A stretch of DNA of 64,000 nucleotides from Fallopia convolvulus (taxonomy: Eukaryota > Streptophyta > Magnoliopsida > Caryophyllales > Polygonaceae): assembly GCA_964016875.1 (NCBI GenBank), contig OZ024733.1, positions 21,805,324 through 21,869,323 of the forward strand, written 5' to 3'. Positions within the stretch are counted from its first letter, which is position 1. Each line of letters starts with the position of its first letter. The notes beneath the pieces are model-generated. The model saw nothing but the letters and a program-made list of their open reading frames with translations. It searched no databases and was not told where the DNA came from. The position numbers and the translations under genes were made by a program. Of the stretch, positions 1 to 12,300 are shown one piece after another.

Positions 1-1212
1 TTACATGATGTCAAACAGTACTATTGTGATGATCCTTACTTGTTCAAGCAAGGAAGTGACCACCTCTTTAGGAACTGCATACAAGAAGAAGAGGTAGAGA
101 ATGTGATCCGTCAATCTCACACTCTCCCAACCGGTGGCCATGCAAAAGGTTTCAAAACCACGGCGAAGATTCTTCAAAGTGGTCTTTATTGGCCAACCAT
201 TTTTAGGGACGTACAGGATTATGTGACCTCATGTGATAAATGCCAACGTTCTGGAAGCATCACTTGGAGGCATGAGAACCCGCTAACAAGGATCCTAGAG
301 GTCGAGCTTTTTTACGTTTGGGGCATAGACTTTATGGGACCCTTCCCTTCATCGCATCCCTATAAGTATAACCTTGTCGCAGTTGATTATGTCTCTAAGT
401 GGGTGGAAGTTGTTGCTACAAGGACCAATGAAGCCAAAACTATGGCCAAATTTATTAAAACTAACATTTTTTCCAAGTTTGGAGTGCCACGAGTCCTCAT
501 TAGTGATGGAGGTTCACATTTCATAGAGAGAAGATTTGAAGCTCTCTTGGCTAAGTATGGGGTATCACATAGGGTGGCAACACCCTACCATCCCTAAACT
601 AGTAGTCAGGTTGAAGTTTCAAACAGGCAGATCAAGAGCATTTTGGAGAAGATGGTCTTCCGCTCTAGGAAGGATTGGTCATCCAAGCTAGATGACGCTT
701 TATGGGCTTACAGAACAGCGTAAAAGACACCTTTATGCACCACTCCTTACAACCTAGTTTATGGCAAGGTGTGCCATTTGCCAATCGAGTTAGAGAACAA
801 GGAATTATGGGCTCTTAAAGAGCTCAATATGGACCTCGACAAGGCCGGAGCAAAACAATTCATGGACTTGCAAGAGCTGGAGGAGTTGAAACTAAAGGCG
901 TATGAGAACACTGAGATTTACAAAGAGCGTACAAAGCGATGGCATGACCAAAAATTAGAGCCCAAAACTTATGAAGTTGGTGGCAAGGTACTCCTCTTTA
1001 ACTCTAGACTCCGCTTATTTCAAGGGAAGCTGAGATCAAGATGGAGTGGGCCATTCGTGGTCCACCACATTTATCCCCATGGAGCAGTGGATCTAGTAGA
1101 CAATTACGGAGCCATCTTCAAAGTTAATGGACATAGGCTAAAGAATTTCTTTAAGCAAGCCGACCCGGAAGAAGCAATTCGAGCCACTTGGGCTCTCACA
1201 TCGTCGAACTAG
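1..1212 (+). pseudogene. Ty3/gypsy pol C-terminus (integrase), broken by two stops
   Basis: Frame 1 is coding from the window edge to the TAG at 1210-1212. The visible order is a zinc-binding H-H-C-C module (His in SHTLP and GGHAKG, then CDKC), the integrase core with Asp in WGIDFMGP and Asp in ISDGGSHF, the catalytic Glu in GQVEVSNRQ, and a C-terminal region with GPFVV. Two in-frame TAA codons (595-597, where Gln is expected, and 721-723) break the frame. Both fit single-base decay, and the frame carries on unchanged after each. The start and the upstream protease, reverse transcriptase and RNase H are outside the window. The product would insert element cDNA into the genome, but this copy cannot make it. 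Confidence 0.9.
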
Positions 1213-2361
1213 CCAAGGTAAGTTCGTCGGGCTAACGACGTTAAAAATAGCGCTTACGGGAGGCAACTCGAATTAGTTTTTCCTTTCTTAGATCTTTTTG
1301 TTAGCTTTCTTTTGATTTCTTTTTAGAGTAGAGTAAAGTTTGCGGAATAGAATGTTTGTCTAAAGTGCTACAGGAAAAGGATCGACAACGAAGTGATCCA
1401 GTGCTACCTAGGTAGGCTCGATACCGAACCCCGTAGGGTCGGTATCAACCCACGCAGAATACTCGAAAAAATCCCAATTTCGGACCCCATGTAAGTGCAC
1501 TTAAACCCTTTTCTCCTTCTTTTCTCCAAACCCCTTCCTCATAAAACCCAAAACATGTGTTGCACCTTCCTCCTCCCTCCATTGTCACCATCGACATCGT
1601 GCCTTGCACCCCTCTGTCGGAACCACCACCGAGGCTGAATCCCGATCTCGCGCACACCTGTCCACCCACTATACTGAGCCCTCACCCCGGTACCGAGCAA
1701 ACCCTAATTTTGTTCATTACCGTTCATACACACTTGTTACCAACTCACAAACCCTTTGTTTTTCATTGTACGTTCTTAAATCTATGATATGGTTTCTAAA
1801 CCCTTAATCTCTACTTAAATTTCCTATGGATTCATGGTAATTTTTGGGTAATCTTCATGCCTAGATCTAGATCTAAATCGAGATTTGCTTAATTTGTTGA
1901 ACTAAGTTCCTCATGTTTGGAATTTAATTTCTTTGATTATAAGAAGCACGAGATTACTTGTTCTTATTTTGTCATGATTCACACCATATTATGGAAATTA
2001 TTGCATGATTAGATAGGGTTTTGAGTAAGCATGGGGTTGTGGTTGCTTGGTTGTGTGGAATTGTTGGGATTCATGCTCGAATAAGGCTTTTATGATCAGT
2101 GTTGCATGGTTTAAATCGAGTCCTTGCCCTTTGATTTTTGTTCAATACTGAGAATACAGGCTCGATACCGACCCTCTCTTAACCAACATGATTTTATTTC
2201 CAGAGAGCTCGATACCGACCCCAAAGGGTTCGGTACCGACCCTCCAGAATGTTGAAATTTATGAACAAGAGTCTAGTTTCAATGCAAGTATGGGGTTCTT
2301 TGGTGTATTATTACTATGAGTAGATCTTATCTTGGTTTGTTTATGTTTTTACAGGGTTTCA
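1213..2361 (+). other. Leader between pol and env-position ORF of copy A
   Basis: No coding frame is convincing here. Just after the pol stop is a strong 5' splice consensus (AAG|GTAAGT, intron G at 1218). A pyrimidine-rich 3' splice site (TTTTTACAG, ending 2354) lies seven bases before the next ATG (2362). This suggests, but does not prove, that the downstream ORF is expressed from a spliced RNA. The leader also holds dyad modules at 1416-1450, 2161-2175 and 2206-2244, and a PPT-like CAAGTATGGGGT at 2285-2296. Confidence 0.55.
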
Positions 2362-3225
2362 ATGGCGAGCACAAGCCGAGCAAGCAAGAGGGTGTGCAAG
2401 AGAATAAAGAGGGCCAGCCAATCTCCGTCTCCATCATCATCACCCTCTCCATCTCCACCACGTATGGATCATGTAGTGTTGAAGACTGCTATGCAGAGAG
2501 AGAGATCTTCGATGCAGTCTACAACCGGCCTCACAAAAATAGATGATTTTCCACGGTTGATGGGAAGAAGCTGGGAATTTGTGAGGACCTCAAGCACCCT
2601 TTTTCCATCTTAGTTGCCGCTCACCTCCTAAAGTTTGAAGAAATCCCTTACTACCCAGCCCTCACCGTTGAGTTTGTGGCCACCCTCAAAACGCCATTCA
2701 AGAGTCCAACGTCGGAGAGAAGGATCAAATTCAGACTCGGGAATAGGGACTACTCTCTCCACATGAGCGAGCTCAACACTCTTCTTCATCTTCCTAGCCC
2801 CTCTCGTGATTACTCAGCACCCGACGACTTCAAAGTTGTAAAAACATGGGGTTACATCATAGGGGAAACTATTCCCACAACACCCGCCCTCCCTGGTTCC
2901 CACATAGTCAACCCGCTCTTCCGCATTATCCGTAGGATTCTCGGCTCCACTATTTGGCCCAATAAAGAGTTATCTCGGCCAACAAGGATGAAGATTGGTT
3001 GCCTCCGCACCATGCTTTTCACTGATCTCGCTCCAATGAACTTGGGATACGAGTGGGAGACTTATGTAGAGCAATACGGGCCGCATTTAGGAGAAATCTA
3101 CTTTGGAGGGATGGTGACCCTTCTCGCTTTAGCTTGTGAGATCGACCTCACGCGCTACACGGCATGCAAGTCATAGAAGCTAGACACAAACTATTTGGTG
3201 TTTTCGGGAATTTTCCAGAGGAGCC
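2362..3225 (+). pseudogene. Env-position ORF of copy A, N-terminal part, cut by copy B
   Basis: The ATG at 2362 opens MASTSRASKR, a basic and Ser/Pro-rich start followed by PPRMDHV. A frameshift near 2570 moves the reading to the frame containing GICEDLKHPF and then IKFRLGNRDYS, TWGYIIGE and SRPTR. A TAG at 3174-3176 follows, and the frame then runs to 3225, where copy B starts. It is collinear with copy B's ORF (4678-6260) throughout. The protein resembles the plant family known as Arabidopsis/Athila retrotransposon ORF-1. Its function is unknown, and the env position alone does not make it an envelope protein. No signal peptide or membrane span is visible. Confidence 0.75.
3221..3225 (+). 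repeat. Left target-site duplicate of copy B (GAGCC)
   Basis: GAGCC directly precedes the LTR start TGATG at 3226. AAGCC at 15563-15567 directly follows the right LTR end. The two differ at one of five bases, which fits an old 5-bp LTR-element duplication. Confidence 0.65.
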
Positions 3226-3767
3226 TGATGTTCATGTTTTTAGTCTAGTTTTTGGTGTGTTTCTTAGTTTGTTTAGTTTAGTTTTAGTAAGTTTTAGGGT
3301 TAGTTTTGTGTGTTTTTGGATGAGTTTGCATATTTTGTGAAAAGTATGGAAGCTACTTCGTTTTGTGTCTTTTTGTAGGTTTTTTAGCAGGAAGGAGCGC
3401 TTTTTGAACTGAGTTAAGGTCTTATAGTGGAGGATGGAAAGCATGGAAGATAAGGAAGAAGATTGTATGAGAAGATCAAGTTAGAGTCCAAGTTAAAGAG
3501 GAAAGAACTTCAAGAAAAGCCAAAATAGAGGCTCGTTAACGATCCTGTGAAGGTCGTTAACGAGGCTGGAAGATAGAATTTTTTAGAGGAAATTAGTAGT
3601 CTCTACCGACCCTGTGCGGGGTCGTTAACGAGGGTCCCGTGTCGGTAGAGGCGTAACCGACTTTAGGTTGTTATATCTTTTATCTTGTTATCTTTTAAGT
3701 TGGGTAAGATTTTATCTTTTAGCCTTTTTAATAGATAGTTTCTTAGTATAAAAACCCTTGTTCTAAG
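3226..3767 (+). repeat. Left LTR of copy B, truncated after the TATA box
   Basis: This segment matches the right LTR (7951-8412 continuing at 14602) nearly base for base up to TTCTAAG at 3761-3767, then diverges abruptly into internal leader. The right LTR continues for about 900 bp more. A TATA box (TATAAAA, 3747-3753) lies about 20 bp before the breakpoint, so what remains is essentially U3. Confidence 0.8.
3747..3753 (+). promoter_or_regulatory. LTR TATA box (copy B left)
   Basis: TATAAAA is present at the same place in the right LTR (14651-14657), and TATAAATA is at 18613-18620 in the copy A LTR. Conservation across three LTRs supports it as the core promoter of this family. Confidence 0.6.
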
Positions 3768-4677
3768 TCGTATGGGAAGTTGGGCTCGGAACAGCGCTGA
3801 AAAATAAGTCGTGTGGGCTCGTTAACGACCCCACCCAGGGTCGTTAACGACCCATTTCGGGGACCCGAATCGGCGGAAACGAGCAAGATAAGTTCTTTTC
3901 ACCTAAATCTATCTTATATCTATACCCAAGCCGCCTCTTCCCCTACCTCTCGCCCCTCGGAACCACACCACGTTAACGAGCTCCTCCACTCTCGAGTTCG
4001 TTACCGGCGCACCATAAAGCTTCGTTACCGCTCCCAAAACTCCATCCTCGTTCTTAAATTCTTCGAATCAACGGTATGATTTCTAAACCCTAACTTTCTA
4101 TTTACATGATTTATGGTAATTTTGGGGTAAAAATTTCATATCTTGATCTTGATTGAGTGGTTGAATTGCATGTCTATATTGCATAAAGATTTTATTGCTT
4201 TTTACAATGGTGTTTGATCTTGAATTATATGTGGTTAGTCTTGCTTAGTTGCATTGAAATTTTGATACGAAAGCATGAATTAACTTGTTCTTGATTTGAG
4301 TTGATCTTCACCATGAGTTTTTGGCAATTTTGGCATGTTCGGGTGGGGTAATCGATCAATTAGGGGGTGCATGTGCCTGATTATGTGTTTTATATGGGAT
4401 TGTGTTTGATCCATGCTTGATTAGTTGGAAATTCTTGGAAGTTAGAACTTGGAATAGCCCGCGAGTGGTTCTCGCCTAGGCTCGTTAACGACCTACCCAA
4501 GCTCGTTAACGACCCTGCAATTTGTCCAATGTCAAAAACAAGTCCAGCCTCGTTAACGACCCAATTGGCTCGTTAACGAGGCAGTTCGAGAGCATTTTCG
4601 AGACCAAGTATGGGGTCTCCTTTCTATTGGTTTGTGTAGATCTTATCTTGGACAATTCATGGTTTTTGTAGGTCCAT
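3768..4677 (+). other. Leader of copy B with GTTAAC dyads
   Basis: This is non-coding and aligns with the copy A leader from about 1400 (for example both carry a TATGGTAATTTT-type stretch at about 1827 and 4108). It holds dyad modules at 3819-3850, 4481-4517 and 4549-4581, a PPT-like CAAGTATGGGGT at 4605-4616, and a 3' splice-like TTTTTGTAG ending at 4671, six bases before the ORF start. Confidence 0.6.
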
Positions 4678-6260
4678 ATGGCAAGCACTAGAAGAGCTAC
4701 GACAAGAGCCGAGAAGAAGAAGAGGACTCAACGGTCCCCGTCTCCTCCCCGCATGGACAATGTCATATTGGCCACTCAAGCACAAGCTGGCCGCTTTGAT
4801 GCCATTCAGGAAAAGGACCATTACACTAGGTGGTTCTCAAGGTCAAGTGCTAAGGCAATGGGGATCTATGAGGATGTCAAGCACACCTTTGCCATTCTCG
4901 GAGTGCCTCAATTGTTAAAAAAGAAAAGATACCGCACTACTTTGCTCTCACTTCTGAGTTCTTGGACACTCTTGAGATAAGCTTCAAAACCAAGACCTCG
5001 GTGGGAAGGATAAGATTCCGTCTAGGCAATGTCAACCATGAATGCACAATGGCGGAGTTCAATGAATATCTCGAGCTTCCTCACCATTCTCGGAACTACA
5101 AGATCAAGGATTACAAGGTTACCGAAACTTGGAGTTACATTTCCGGGGAAGTTGAACCTTCCGCCCCGACACTTTCCGGGGCAAACATCATCAACCCCAT
5201 CTTCCGGATCATTCTCCGAGTATTAGCTGCCACCTTTTGGCGCAAGAGAGAGCTATCAAGGCCAACACGGACGGAAGTTGTATGCCTCCGTACTATACTT
5301 TTTGAGGATCTCGCCCCGTTGAACTTGGGGTATGAATGGTTGCAGTACATTGAGAAGAACGGGATCAAGTCAAAAGAAGTGTGGTGCGGGAATCTAGTTA
5401 GTCTTTTGGTGGACAAGCTCGGCGTTGATCTCTCACTTTACACACCGAAGCATGCCCAATTGCTCGAAAAAAATTATTGGTTCGTCTCCAACATTTTTGT
5501 GCGGACCGAGAGAGGGCACGACACCAAGGTTCATGGCCAAGATGTCCCTCTTACCCTTGCGAAGATGGAGCTACTTTACGTGCCGAATTGGTACGAGTCT
5601 TGGACGGATCATGAACCGTTAGAAAAGAAGCCGCATGATGAGCCGTCATTGAGAGAATGTGTATCAAGGTTTGCTCGAGAAGAAGACATCATGGATGAAG
5701 ATGATGAAGCCACACAGGCAAATATGGAGGCAGCCACGGAGGAGCTCGATATCGGGGACAATGACCTCGGTACCGAAGTTCTGGGCAACAATGACAGCTT
5801 CGTTAACGACGCACCCAGGGTCGTTAACGACTACTTCGAGGCTACTACCGAGGAACACAGCTTCGGTAATGACCCCCTGCCGTCGCCTACCATGCCACAG
5901 TCTTATGATCTTATGCCTTATAACCTGGTGATTTTTCAAGACCACTTTCAGCCTCACGATCACTACCAACCACCTCCTCAGCCCACCTATACTGGATCGA
6001 GTGTTCCACCTCCATGGGCCGAAGATCTATCTTTTCAGATGCAATAGCTTAACCTGCAGCAGACACAGCTCCACTAGAGGATGGATCGGTGGGAGGGTGT
6101 CTATTCAGCTCGCATGGCTCTAGATGATGCGAGGCATCGGCAGGCGGATGAGCGTTGGAGGACTATGGAGCAGAGGGTGACGGTTGATGAGGAACGTTGG
6201 AGGACCATGTACGAGTTTATGGGGAACTTTGAGCGCCAGTTTCTACCACCAGGGCGTTGA
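4678..6260 (+). pseudogene. Env-position ORF of copy B (Athila ORF-1-like), frameshift and two stops
   Basis: The ATG at 4678 opens MASTRRATTRAEKKK. Reading shifts frame at an A-run near 4917-4925, then continues in the frame ending 6047. Landmarks are RIRFRLGNV, TWSYISGE, SRPTRTE, LNLGYEW and LLYVPNWYESWT, then an acidic stretch (REEDIMDEDDE) and a Pro/His/Gln-rich tail. TAG codons at 6045-6047 and 6075-6077 precede about 60 further collinear codons containing two ERWRTM units, ending at TGA 6258-6260. The same ending is present in copy A (16236-16238), so the true terminus is probably there. GTTAAC dyads at 5800-5830 are translated as VND repeats. Family function is unknown. Confidence 0.75.
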
Positions 6261-6373
6261 TTCAGCCTTTGAGAAGTTGTTCCCTTTCCGCTTCAATTGT
6301 CTTGTAAGTTTTCTTTTTCTTTTTTCTTTATTTCTTTTCTTTTTATTTCTTTTCTTTTCTTCTGCTTAGTTTT

Positions 6374-6409
6374 ATTACAGTGGGGACACTGTAATTTTAA
6401 GTATGGGGT
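6374..6409 (+). other. Stem-loop plus PPT-like motif after the ORF (copy B)
   Basis: The stem ATTACAGTG/CACTGTAAT (9 bp, perfect) has a GGGA loop, followed by TAAGTATGGGGT. The equivalent in copy A (16346-16380) has compensating stem changes. Confidence 0.6.
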
Positions 6410-7913
6410 GGGAAAGAAAGAAGACTTGTTTGTTTGGTGTGTCTTGTCTGTTTTAGTTGTTCTTTTTCTTAATAAAAAATTGAAAAAAATTGAAAAATTC
6501 AAAAAAGAGTTTTTTTAGAATGGATAAATACCCTTTATTTTGGTTCTATGATAGTATTTACTAGCATGATCATGTAATTTCCTTGCAAACATGCTTTTGA
6601 TGGTATAGCCTGATTCTTGATATGAAATTGTTTTTATAGAGGAATAGCAATTTGATGAAATTGAGCATGTATAACTTTTAGCATGAGTATTGCAATCCAA
6701 CAAAAATGATCTACCTTGTGAGTTATTTTTTACCTTAAAGGGAGAACATCAAAAATCCTTCTTCTTTCTTGTGTGATTTACTCTCTTTATGTATATTATC
6801 TCTTGGAATTGTGATGGTTATCTATTACTTGAGACCTATATAAGATTTATAGTTCATTACTTGTGGAAGTCATATGATGGAGAACTTATTTTCATAAGCC
6901 TTATTTATCCTTATCCACCCTTATCATTATTCTTTTTTTTTAATCCAATTTGAGCCTTTAAGCCTTTTATTTTTAGCTCCACAAAAATTGTTTCCCTAGC
7001 CGAGATAAGCTTGACCCTATCCGGGGATTAAGACTTAGTTGGAGAGATTTGTTTTGTAGAGTGAAAATGTTATGTTTGGTTCAAATTAAAGGGTTTTGGG
7101 AAGGGTAGATTGGAAGTCTCTTATTTTGTTTTGGTTTGAAAAAGATCTCTTGGTTAAAAAAAGGGATGCACAAGAAAAATAAGGATCGTTGAAAAAGGAA
7201 AAGACGAGATGAGGTAGCTCGTTAATGACCTTGTTTGGCTCGTTAACGAGGTTGTTCGAGAAGGAAAAAAACAAAAGAGCTGAAATGAAAAAAAAATGAA
7301 AAAAAAGGGGAAGTGAAAAGCGAATGTGTATTTGTGTTTAAGGTTAAACCAGAGATTCTTTTGAGTTCTTATGAGGCTTTATAGGATATAAAGGGTGAAT
7401 GTTTGAGTGTAATGAAGAAGAGAGTTTGGTGATCTTTTATGAGTGTTTTGGATGTATGTGTTAATTTTTAGGAGTCTTTGATTCCCGGATATTATTAGCA
7501 CCGCATAGCCAAAATATTTCCACGCCTTATTTGTTATTTCCAAGCCCCATTACAACCTGGCCGAATGGAAGCTTCTATGAAGTTTTTCATTGAGCCTAGT
7601 TCTCTTGATGCTTTTTGCTTGTTTTGACAAATCTTAGGTGGAGAGTTTGGTGATATAAGTTCCAATTTCTATGAGTTTTTGCATATGAGACGAGGTGAGA
7701 GATTGAATTTATAAGCCCAAACACTTGAGAGTTGAGTGAAATACATATATCCCGGGTAAGGTTGGATTGTATATGCTTATGTCTATTAGTATATATATGT
7801 GTGATGACATTAATAGTCATTTTCTATTTTCTGCTATGTTTTTGATGTTGCTTTTGAGTTGATGGCTATTGCTTGATGAGTATGGTTGTTTGGTTTTGGT
7901 TATTGTATAGTGA
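6410..7913 (+). other. 3' non-coding region of copy B
   Basis: No coding frame is seen. The region is T-rich and matches 16381-18036 of copy A over its length (for example the ATATTATTAGCACC stretch at about 7491 and 17617). One GTTAAC dyad pair lies at 7216-7256. Confidence 0.6.
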
Positions 7914-7950
7914 TTGCTTGAGGACAAGCAAGCCTAAGTATGGGGTATTT
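7914..7950 (+). other. Terminal stem-loop and polypurine tract of copy B
   Basis: The stem TTGCTTG/CAAGCAA with loop AGGA (7914-7931) is followed by TAAGTATGGGGT (7935-7946), and the LTR begins at 7951. This is where the plus-strand primer for reverse transcription should lie. Confidence 0.65.
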
Positions 7951-8403
7951 TGATGTTCATGTTTTTAGCCTAGTTTTTGGTGTGTTTCTTAGTTAGTTTA
8001 GTTTAGTTTTAGGGTTAGTTTTGTGTGTTTTTGGATGAGTTTGCATATTTTGTGAAAATTATGGAAGCTACTCCGTTTTGTGTCTTTTTGTAGGCTTTTG
8101 AGCAGGAAGGAGCGCTTTTTGAACTGATTTAAGGTCTTATGGTGGAGGATGGAAAGCATGGAAGATAAGGAAGAAGTTTTTATGAGAAGATCAAGTTAGA
8201 GTCTAAGTTAAGGAGGAAAGAAGTCCAAGAAAAGCCAAAACAGAGGCTCGTTAACGATTTTGTGAAGGTCGTAAACGAGTCTGGAAGAGAGAATTTTTTA
8301 GAGGGAATTAGTAATCTCTACCGACCTTGTGTGGGGTCAATAACGAGGGCCCCGTGTCGGTAGAGGCGTAACCGACTTTAGGTTGTTATATCTTTTATCT
8401 TGT

Positions 8404-8412
8404 TATCTTTTA
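8404..8412 (+). repeat. Left 9-bp target duplicate of the Mutator-like element
   Basis: TATCTTTTA here and at 14593-14601 are identical. The uninterrupted LTR at about 3670-3700 has this sequence once. Confidence 0.9.
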
Positions 8413-8610
8413 GGGGAAATTGCACTTAACCACCCGTTATTTTGCTAATGTTGCATTTAACCACCCCTTATTTTTTTTTAACAATTAACCACCCTTAATT
8501 GTACTAATATGACTTTTAACCACCTAAATTCACAGAATCGTTTGTCTCTCCCGTTAATCCCATGAAATGATAGCCTTACCCTTATTTAAAATATTTCTTT
8601 AAAAAAAATT
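8413..8610 (+). repeat. Left terminal inverted repeat of the MULE
   Basis: It carries repeated TTAACCACC units; the reverse complement (GGTGGTTAA) recurs in the right end. Such subterminal repeats are candidate transposase binding sites. Confidence 0.85.
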
Positions 8611-9318
8611 ACTTACGAAGGCACTGATGCGTACTTAATTGCTTGGGAGAATACGAACCGTTATTCTTCCAATGTTTGGAGAACGAAAGAGATAACAGGG
8701 AGACCAACGTTGTTGTGCGAATTGGTTGGGAAGCAGAACAACAAGTAACCCACAAGAGGAGTTCGTTTGTTCTAGGTAATTTGAGATTACAGTTAATTGC
8801 TTTTCTAGTAATTTGGAATGAAAAATTAGGATTTTCGCGGTACAAATTGAATCAGACAAGTGGCTCTTCAATTAGGGTTATATGCTCATTTTTTGTTCTC
8901 TCAGCATATTGACAAGTGGCTATTCAATGTTATTGTATTTGTGCTTTTGTCGTTCGTTTTTTACTATGTAAAGCTAGTGTTCCCTTATATTCATTATTTT
9001 AACATATTAATGCCTTCAAATCCATGAAAAAGGTTTATGGTGGAAAGGAGTTTGTTTCAGATGAAATCCAATTTTTTTTGTCTCTTGTTGATGCCTTTAA
9101 TGTGATACCAACTAAATATTGTTTACTGATGCTGGTGCAAATGAATTTAAGGGGCCACCAACCAAGTATATGGTGGAAACGAATTCTAATGGCTTTTGCT
9201 GGTGAAAACAACTTTTTTGTCTCTTGTGATATTGTTTATTGTTTTTATATAGCTTATCCTATGGAATTATTATATACTTGATGTTGACATAATATTTCTT
9301 TACATATATAGGTGACAA

Positions 9319-12300
9319 ATGAATATACATGTCAGATTTCGATATGGTGGTCAATTTGAGTTTGATGGAGATCGATTAGTATATAGAAAAGGATTAATAT
9401 ATACTAAAAAAGATGTAGACCCCGACAAATTGTCTAAGCTGGATTTGGAGGATTATTTGATAGAAGAAGATGTAAAAGGCATTAAGGAACTTTGGTATCT
9501 TGAAGTTGGGAAACCCATTAGTAAGGGTTTAAAGCAACTTGTTATTGATAACGACATATTAAACATGTTGAATTCAATTGGAGCGGATAGAACTGCACAT
9601 GTGTATGTTGTGAATGAGAATGATACCAGCCCATCTATCCTAAGAAGCTCGTCTTATTTAGCTCCACCAGTGAAGGATCAAAGTAAAAATGCCATAGCTG
9701 AAAATTTTTCAAGCCAACCATCCGAAACACAAGCATTTGAATCTCAAGCATCCAATGGAATGCTCCTTGCAAAGGCACAAGCACCAATTACCCAATGGAA
9801 TGCTCCAACAACAAGGGATCAAAGCTTATCTTATTCCGACGAGTCGAGTGATGAGGGTGTTGTGCTAGGTTCTGATTCTTCTTCAGATGATGATTGGAGC
9901 TTTGTGGATGGTGAAGACGAAGATGATGATGTTTTTGATAAGTTCATAGATCACACGGTACCTGATGATGCTACAAGAATTATTGTTCAAGGAAATGATG
10001 GCATATTTACTGAAGAGATGTAATGTGATGACGATGTTGATCGTTTAAGTAGTGGAAGTAATTCAGATGAAAGGAAAAAGTCAAGTAAAGTGAATTGCCC
10101 TAAAATCTGCTATGATATTTGAATTTTATCATTTAATTCTTATCTTTATTATCTAACTAATGAAATGTGTAAATTATTTCAGGTATGCTGAGTTTAACCC
10201 ACGTGTGGATTTTAAGAAACCAATTTCTCTAAAAGTTGGTATGATATTCGGCTCAAATGAAATATTTAGAAGGGCTCTTCAACAAATGTCTATTGAAAAA
10301 GGTGGTGACTATTATTTTCTGCATAATGACAAATAGAAAGTCTCAGCATATTGTAAGTACAAATTTGATTGCAGCATGTCACATTCAAGGAAAAAGTGTG
10401 TGTGTAAAAAGGTTTTATGTTGATTCAAGGCTTGTGCAAGAAGAATAGGAGAAGATGGCAGTTTTCAATTGAAGAGCTTTAATCCTAATCATAGTTGTTT
10501 TTGGCAAGATGAAAATAAGAAGGTGACGTCGGTATGGTTGGCTGAAAAATACGTTCTACATTACAGAGATGATCCTCATTGGCGTTTGAAAGGTTTCATA
10601 AATTCAGTCCGTAGAGCTTATGGTGTTAAAATCAGCTACCATCAAGCAAGAAGAGCTAGACAACGAGCATACACTATGACCCAAGGTGATGAGACAGAAC
10701 AATACAGCAAAGTGTGGGATTATGCTGCGACTATCATGCATTGGAATCCTGGTAGCTCAGTGTTTGTAAAACTTAATTTAATTCGTCCAGAGAAGCCAAT
10801 GTTTCAAAGATTATATATAAGCATGGATGCATGTAAGAAAGGCTTCTTGGAGGGTTGTAGACCAATTTTGGGATTAGATGGTTGTCATTTGAAAGGGGTA
10901 TTCACTGGCTAAGTATTAGTTGTTGTTGGAAAAGATGGAAATGATAATATATTTCCGGTTGCATACGCAGTGGTTGAGGCTGAGAGAAAAGAAACTTGGG
11001 TTTGGTTCTTGGAAAATCTGATGCAAGATTTAGGAAATTCATGCATCACATTCATGTCAAATAGGCAGAAGGTAACCTTTTAGCCTATAACTTTAATTAA
11101 TTTCATGAATAATATGCTCTTTATCTAACATTTTTTGTTATAACTGTAGGGTTTAATTGAAGCATTACATGAAGTGGTTCCCACGACTGATACAAGAGTC
11201 TGTGTTAGACATCTATACAATAACTTCAAAGTCAAGTGGCCAGGAAAAGCTTATAAGGATGCACTATGGGATGCAGCAAGGGCAACTACGAAGTATGACT
11301 TTGATGAACCAATGATGTTCATTAAGAGCTTAGATGAAGGTGCTTTCTCATATCTTATGGAGGCTGACCCAAAGACATGGTCCAAACATGCATTCAATCA
11401 AAATTGTAAGTCTGATATGCTGTTGAATAATGTTTATGAGTGTTTCAACAGTTATATGCTAGAAACTAGGGATAAACCCATACTCACCATGTGTGAGATG
11501 ATTAGAAGAAAACTTATGGAAAGATTCATGTCTAAGAGAGAGGGTATGAATGCCTATTTAAGCCATATTACTCCCAAGGCCATAAAGAGGATGGAGGCTG
11601 CAGACAAGTTGAATCTTCAAGGTTTGAGGTTGACCATATGGATCGAAGGTATGTGGTTGATTTAAACTTAAGAAGTTGTGGCTGTTTCAAGTGGGATTTG
11701 ACTGGAATTCCTTGAGTCCGTGCACTTACTTGCATCAAGATGAAAAGGCAGAAACTTGAGGATTATGTTGACAAATATTATAGCAAAGAAATGTACTTGA
11801 AGGCTTATAATAAGATTGTGCAGCCTATGCTTAGAAAGACAGACTGGTTGCAGACAAACATGACTCCTCCTATGCCTCCTGCCTTTGTGATTCAGCCAAG
11901 AAGGCCAAAGAAGTCTAGGAGACGAGAACAAGGAGAAATGGAGCCTCCAAAGAAAATAAGGACGAGATTTGGGAAGAACAAATGCTCTCATTGTGGCTTA
12001 GAGGGACACACAAAACGCAAATGTAAAAATCCTCCCAAGCCACTAAATGTGCCAAAGCCAAGATATATAGCAGGGAGACCAACAAACCCAAACACCCTAA
12101 GAGTGATTTCAAAGTCTAAGAAGCAAATGAAAAGACATGTATGTATAAAATTCTCTTCTGAGGTGTAATACATGTATTTAGATCACATTACATCATATAT
12201 ACTAGTTTGATGTGAACTTTATGTTTGAAGGGTGCATCTGAAGTTTTTGTCCAGCCTACAGTCCAATCACAAAGATCTGTTGGTTATGAAGTGTATAACA

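Noticed and set aside
1445..1807. Overlapping open frames of 67-76 codons in the copy A leader
   Set aside because: Both strands are open with no family resemblance; the region aligns with the non-coding leader of copy B.
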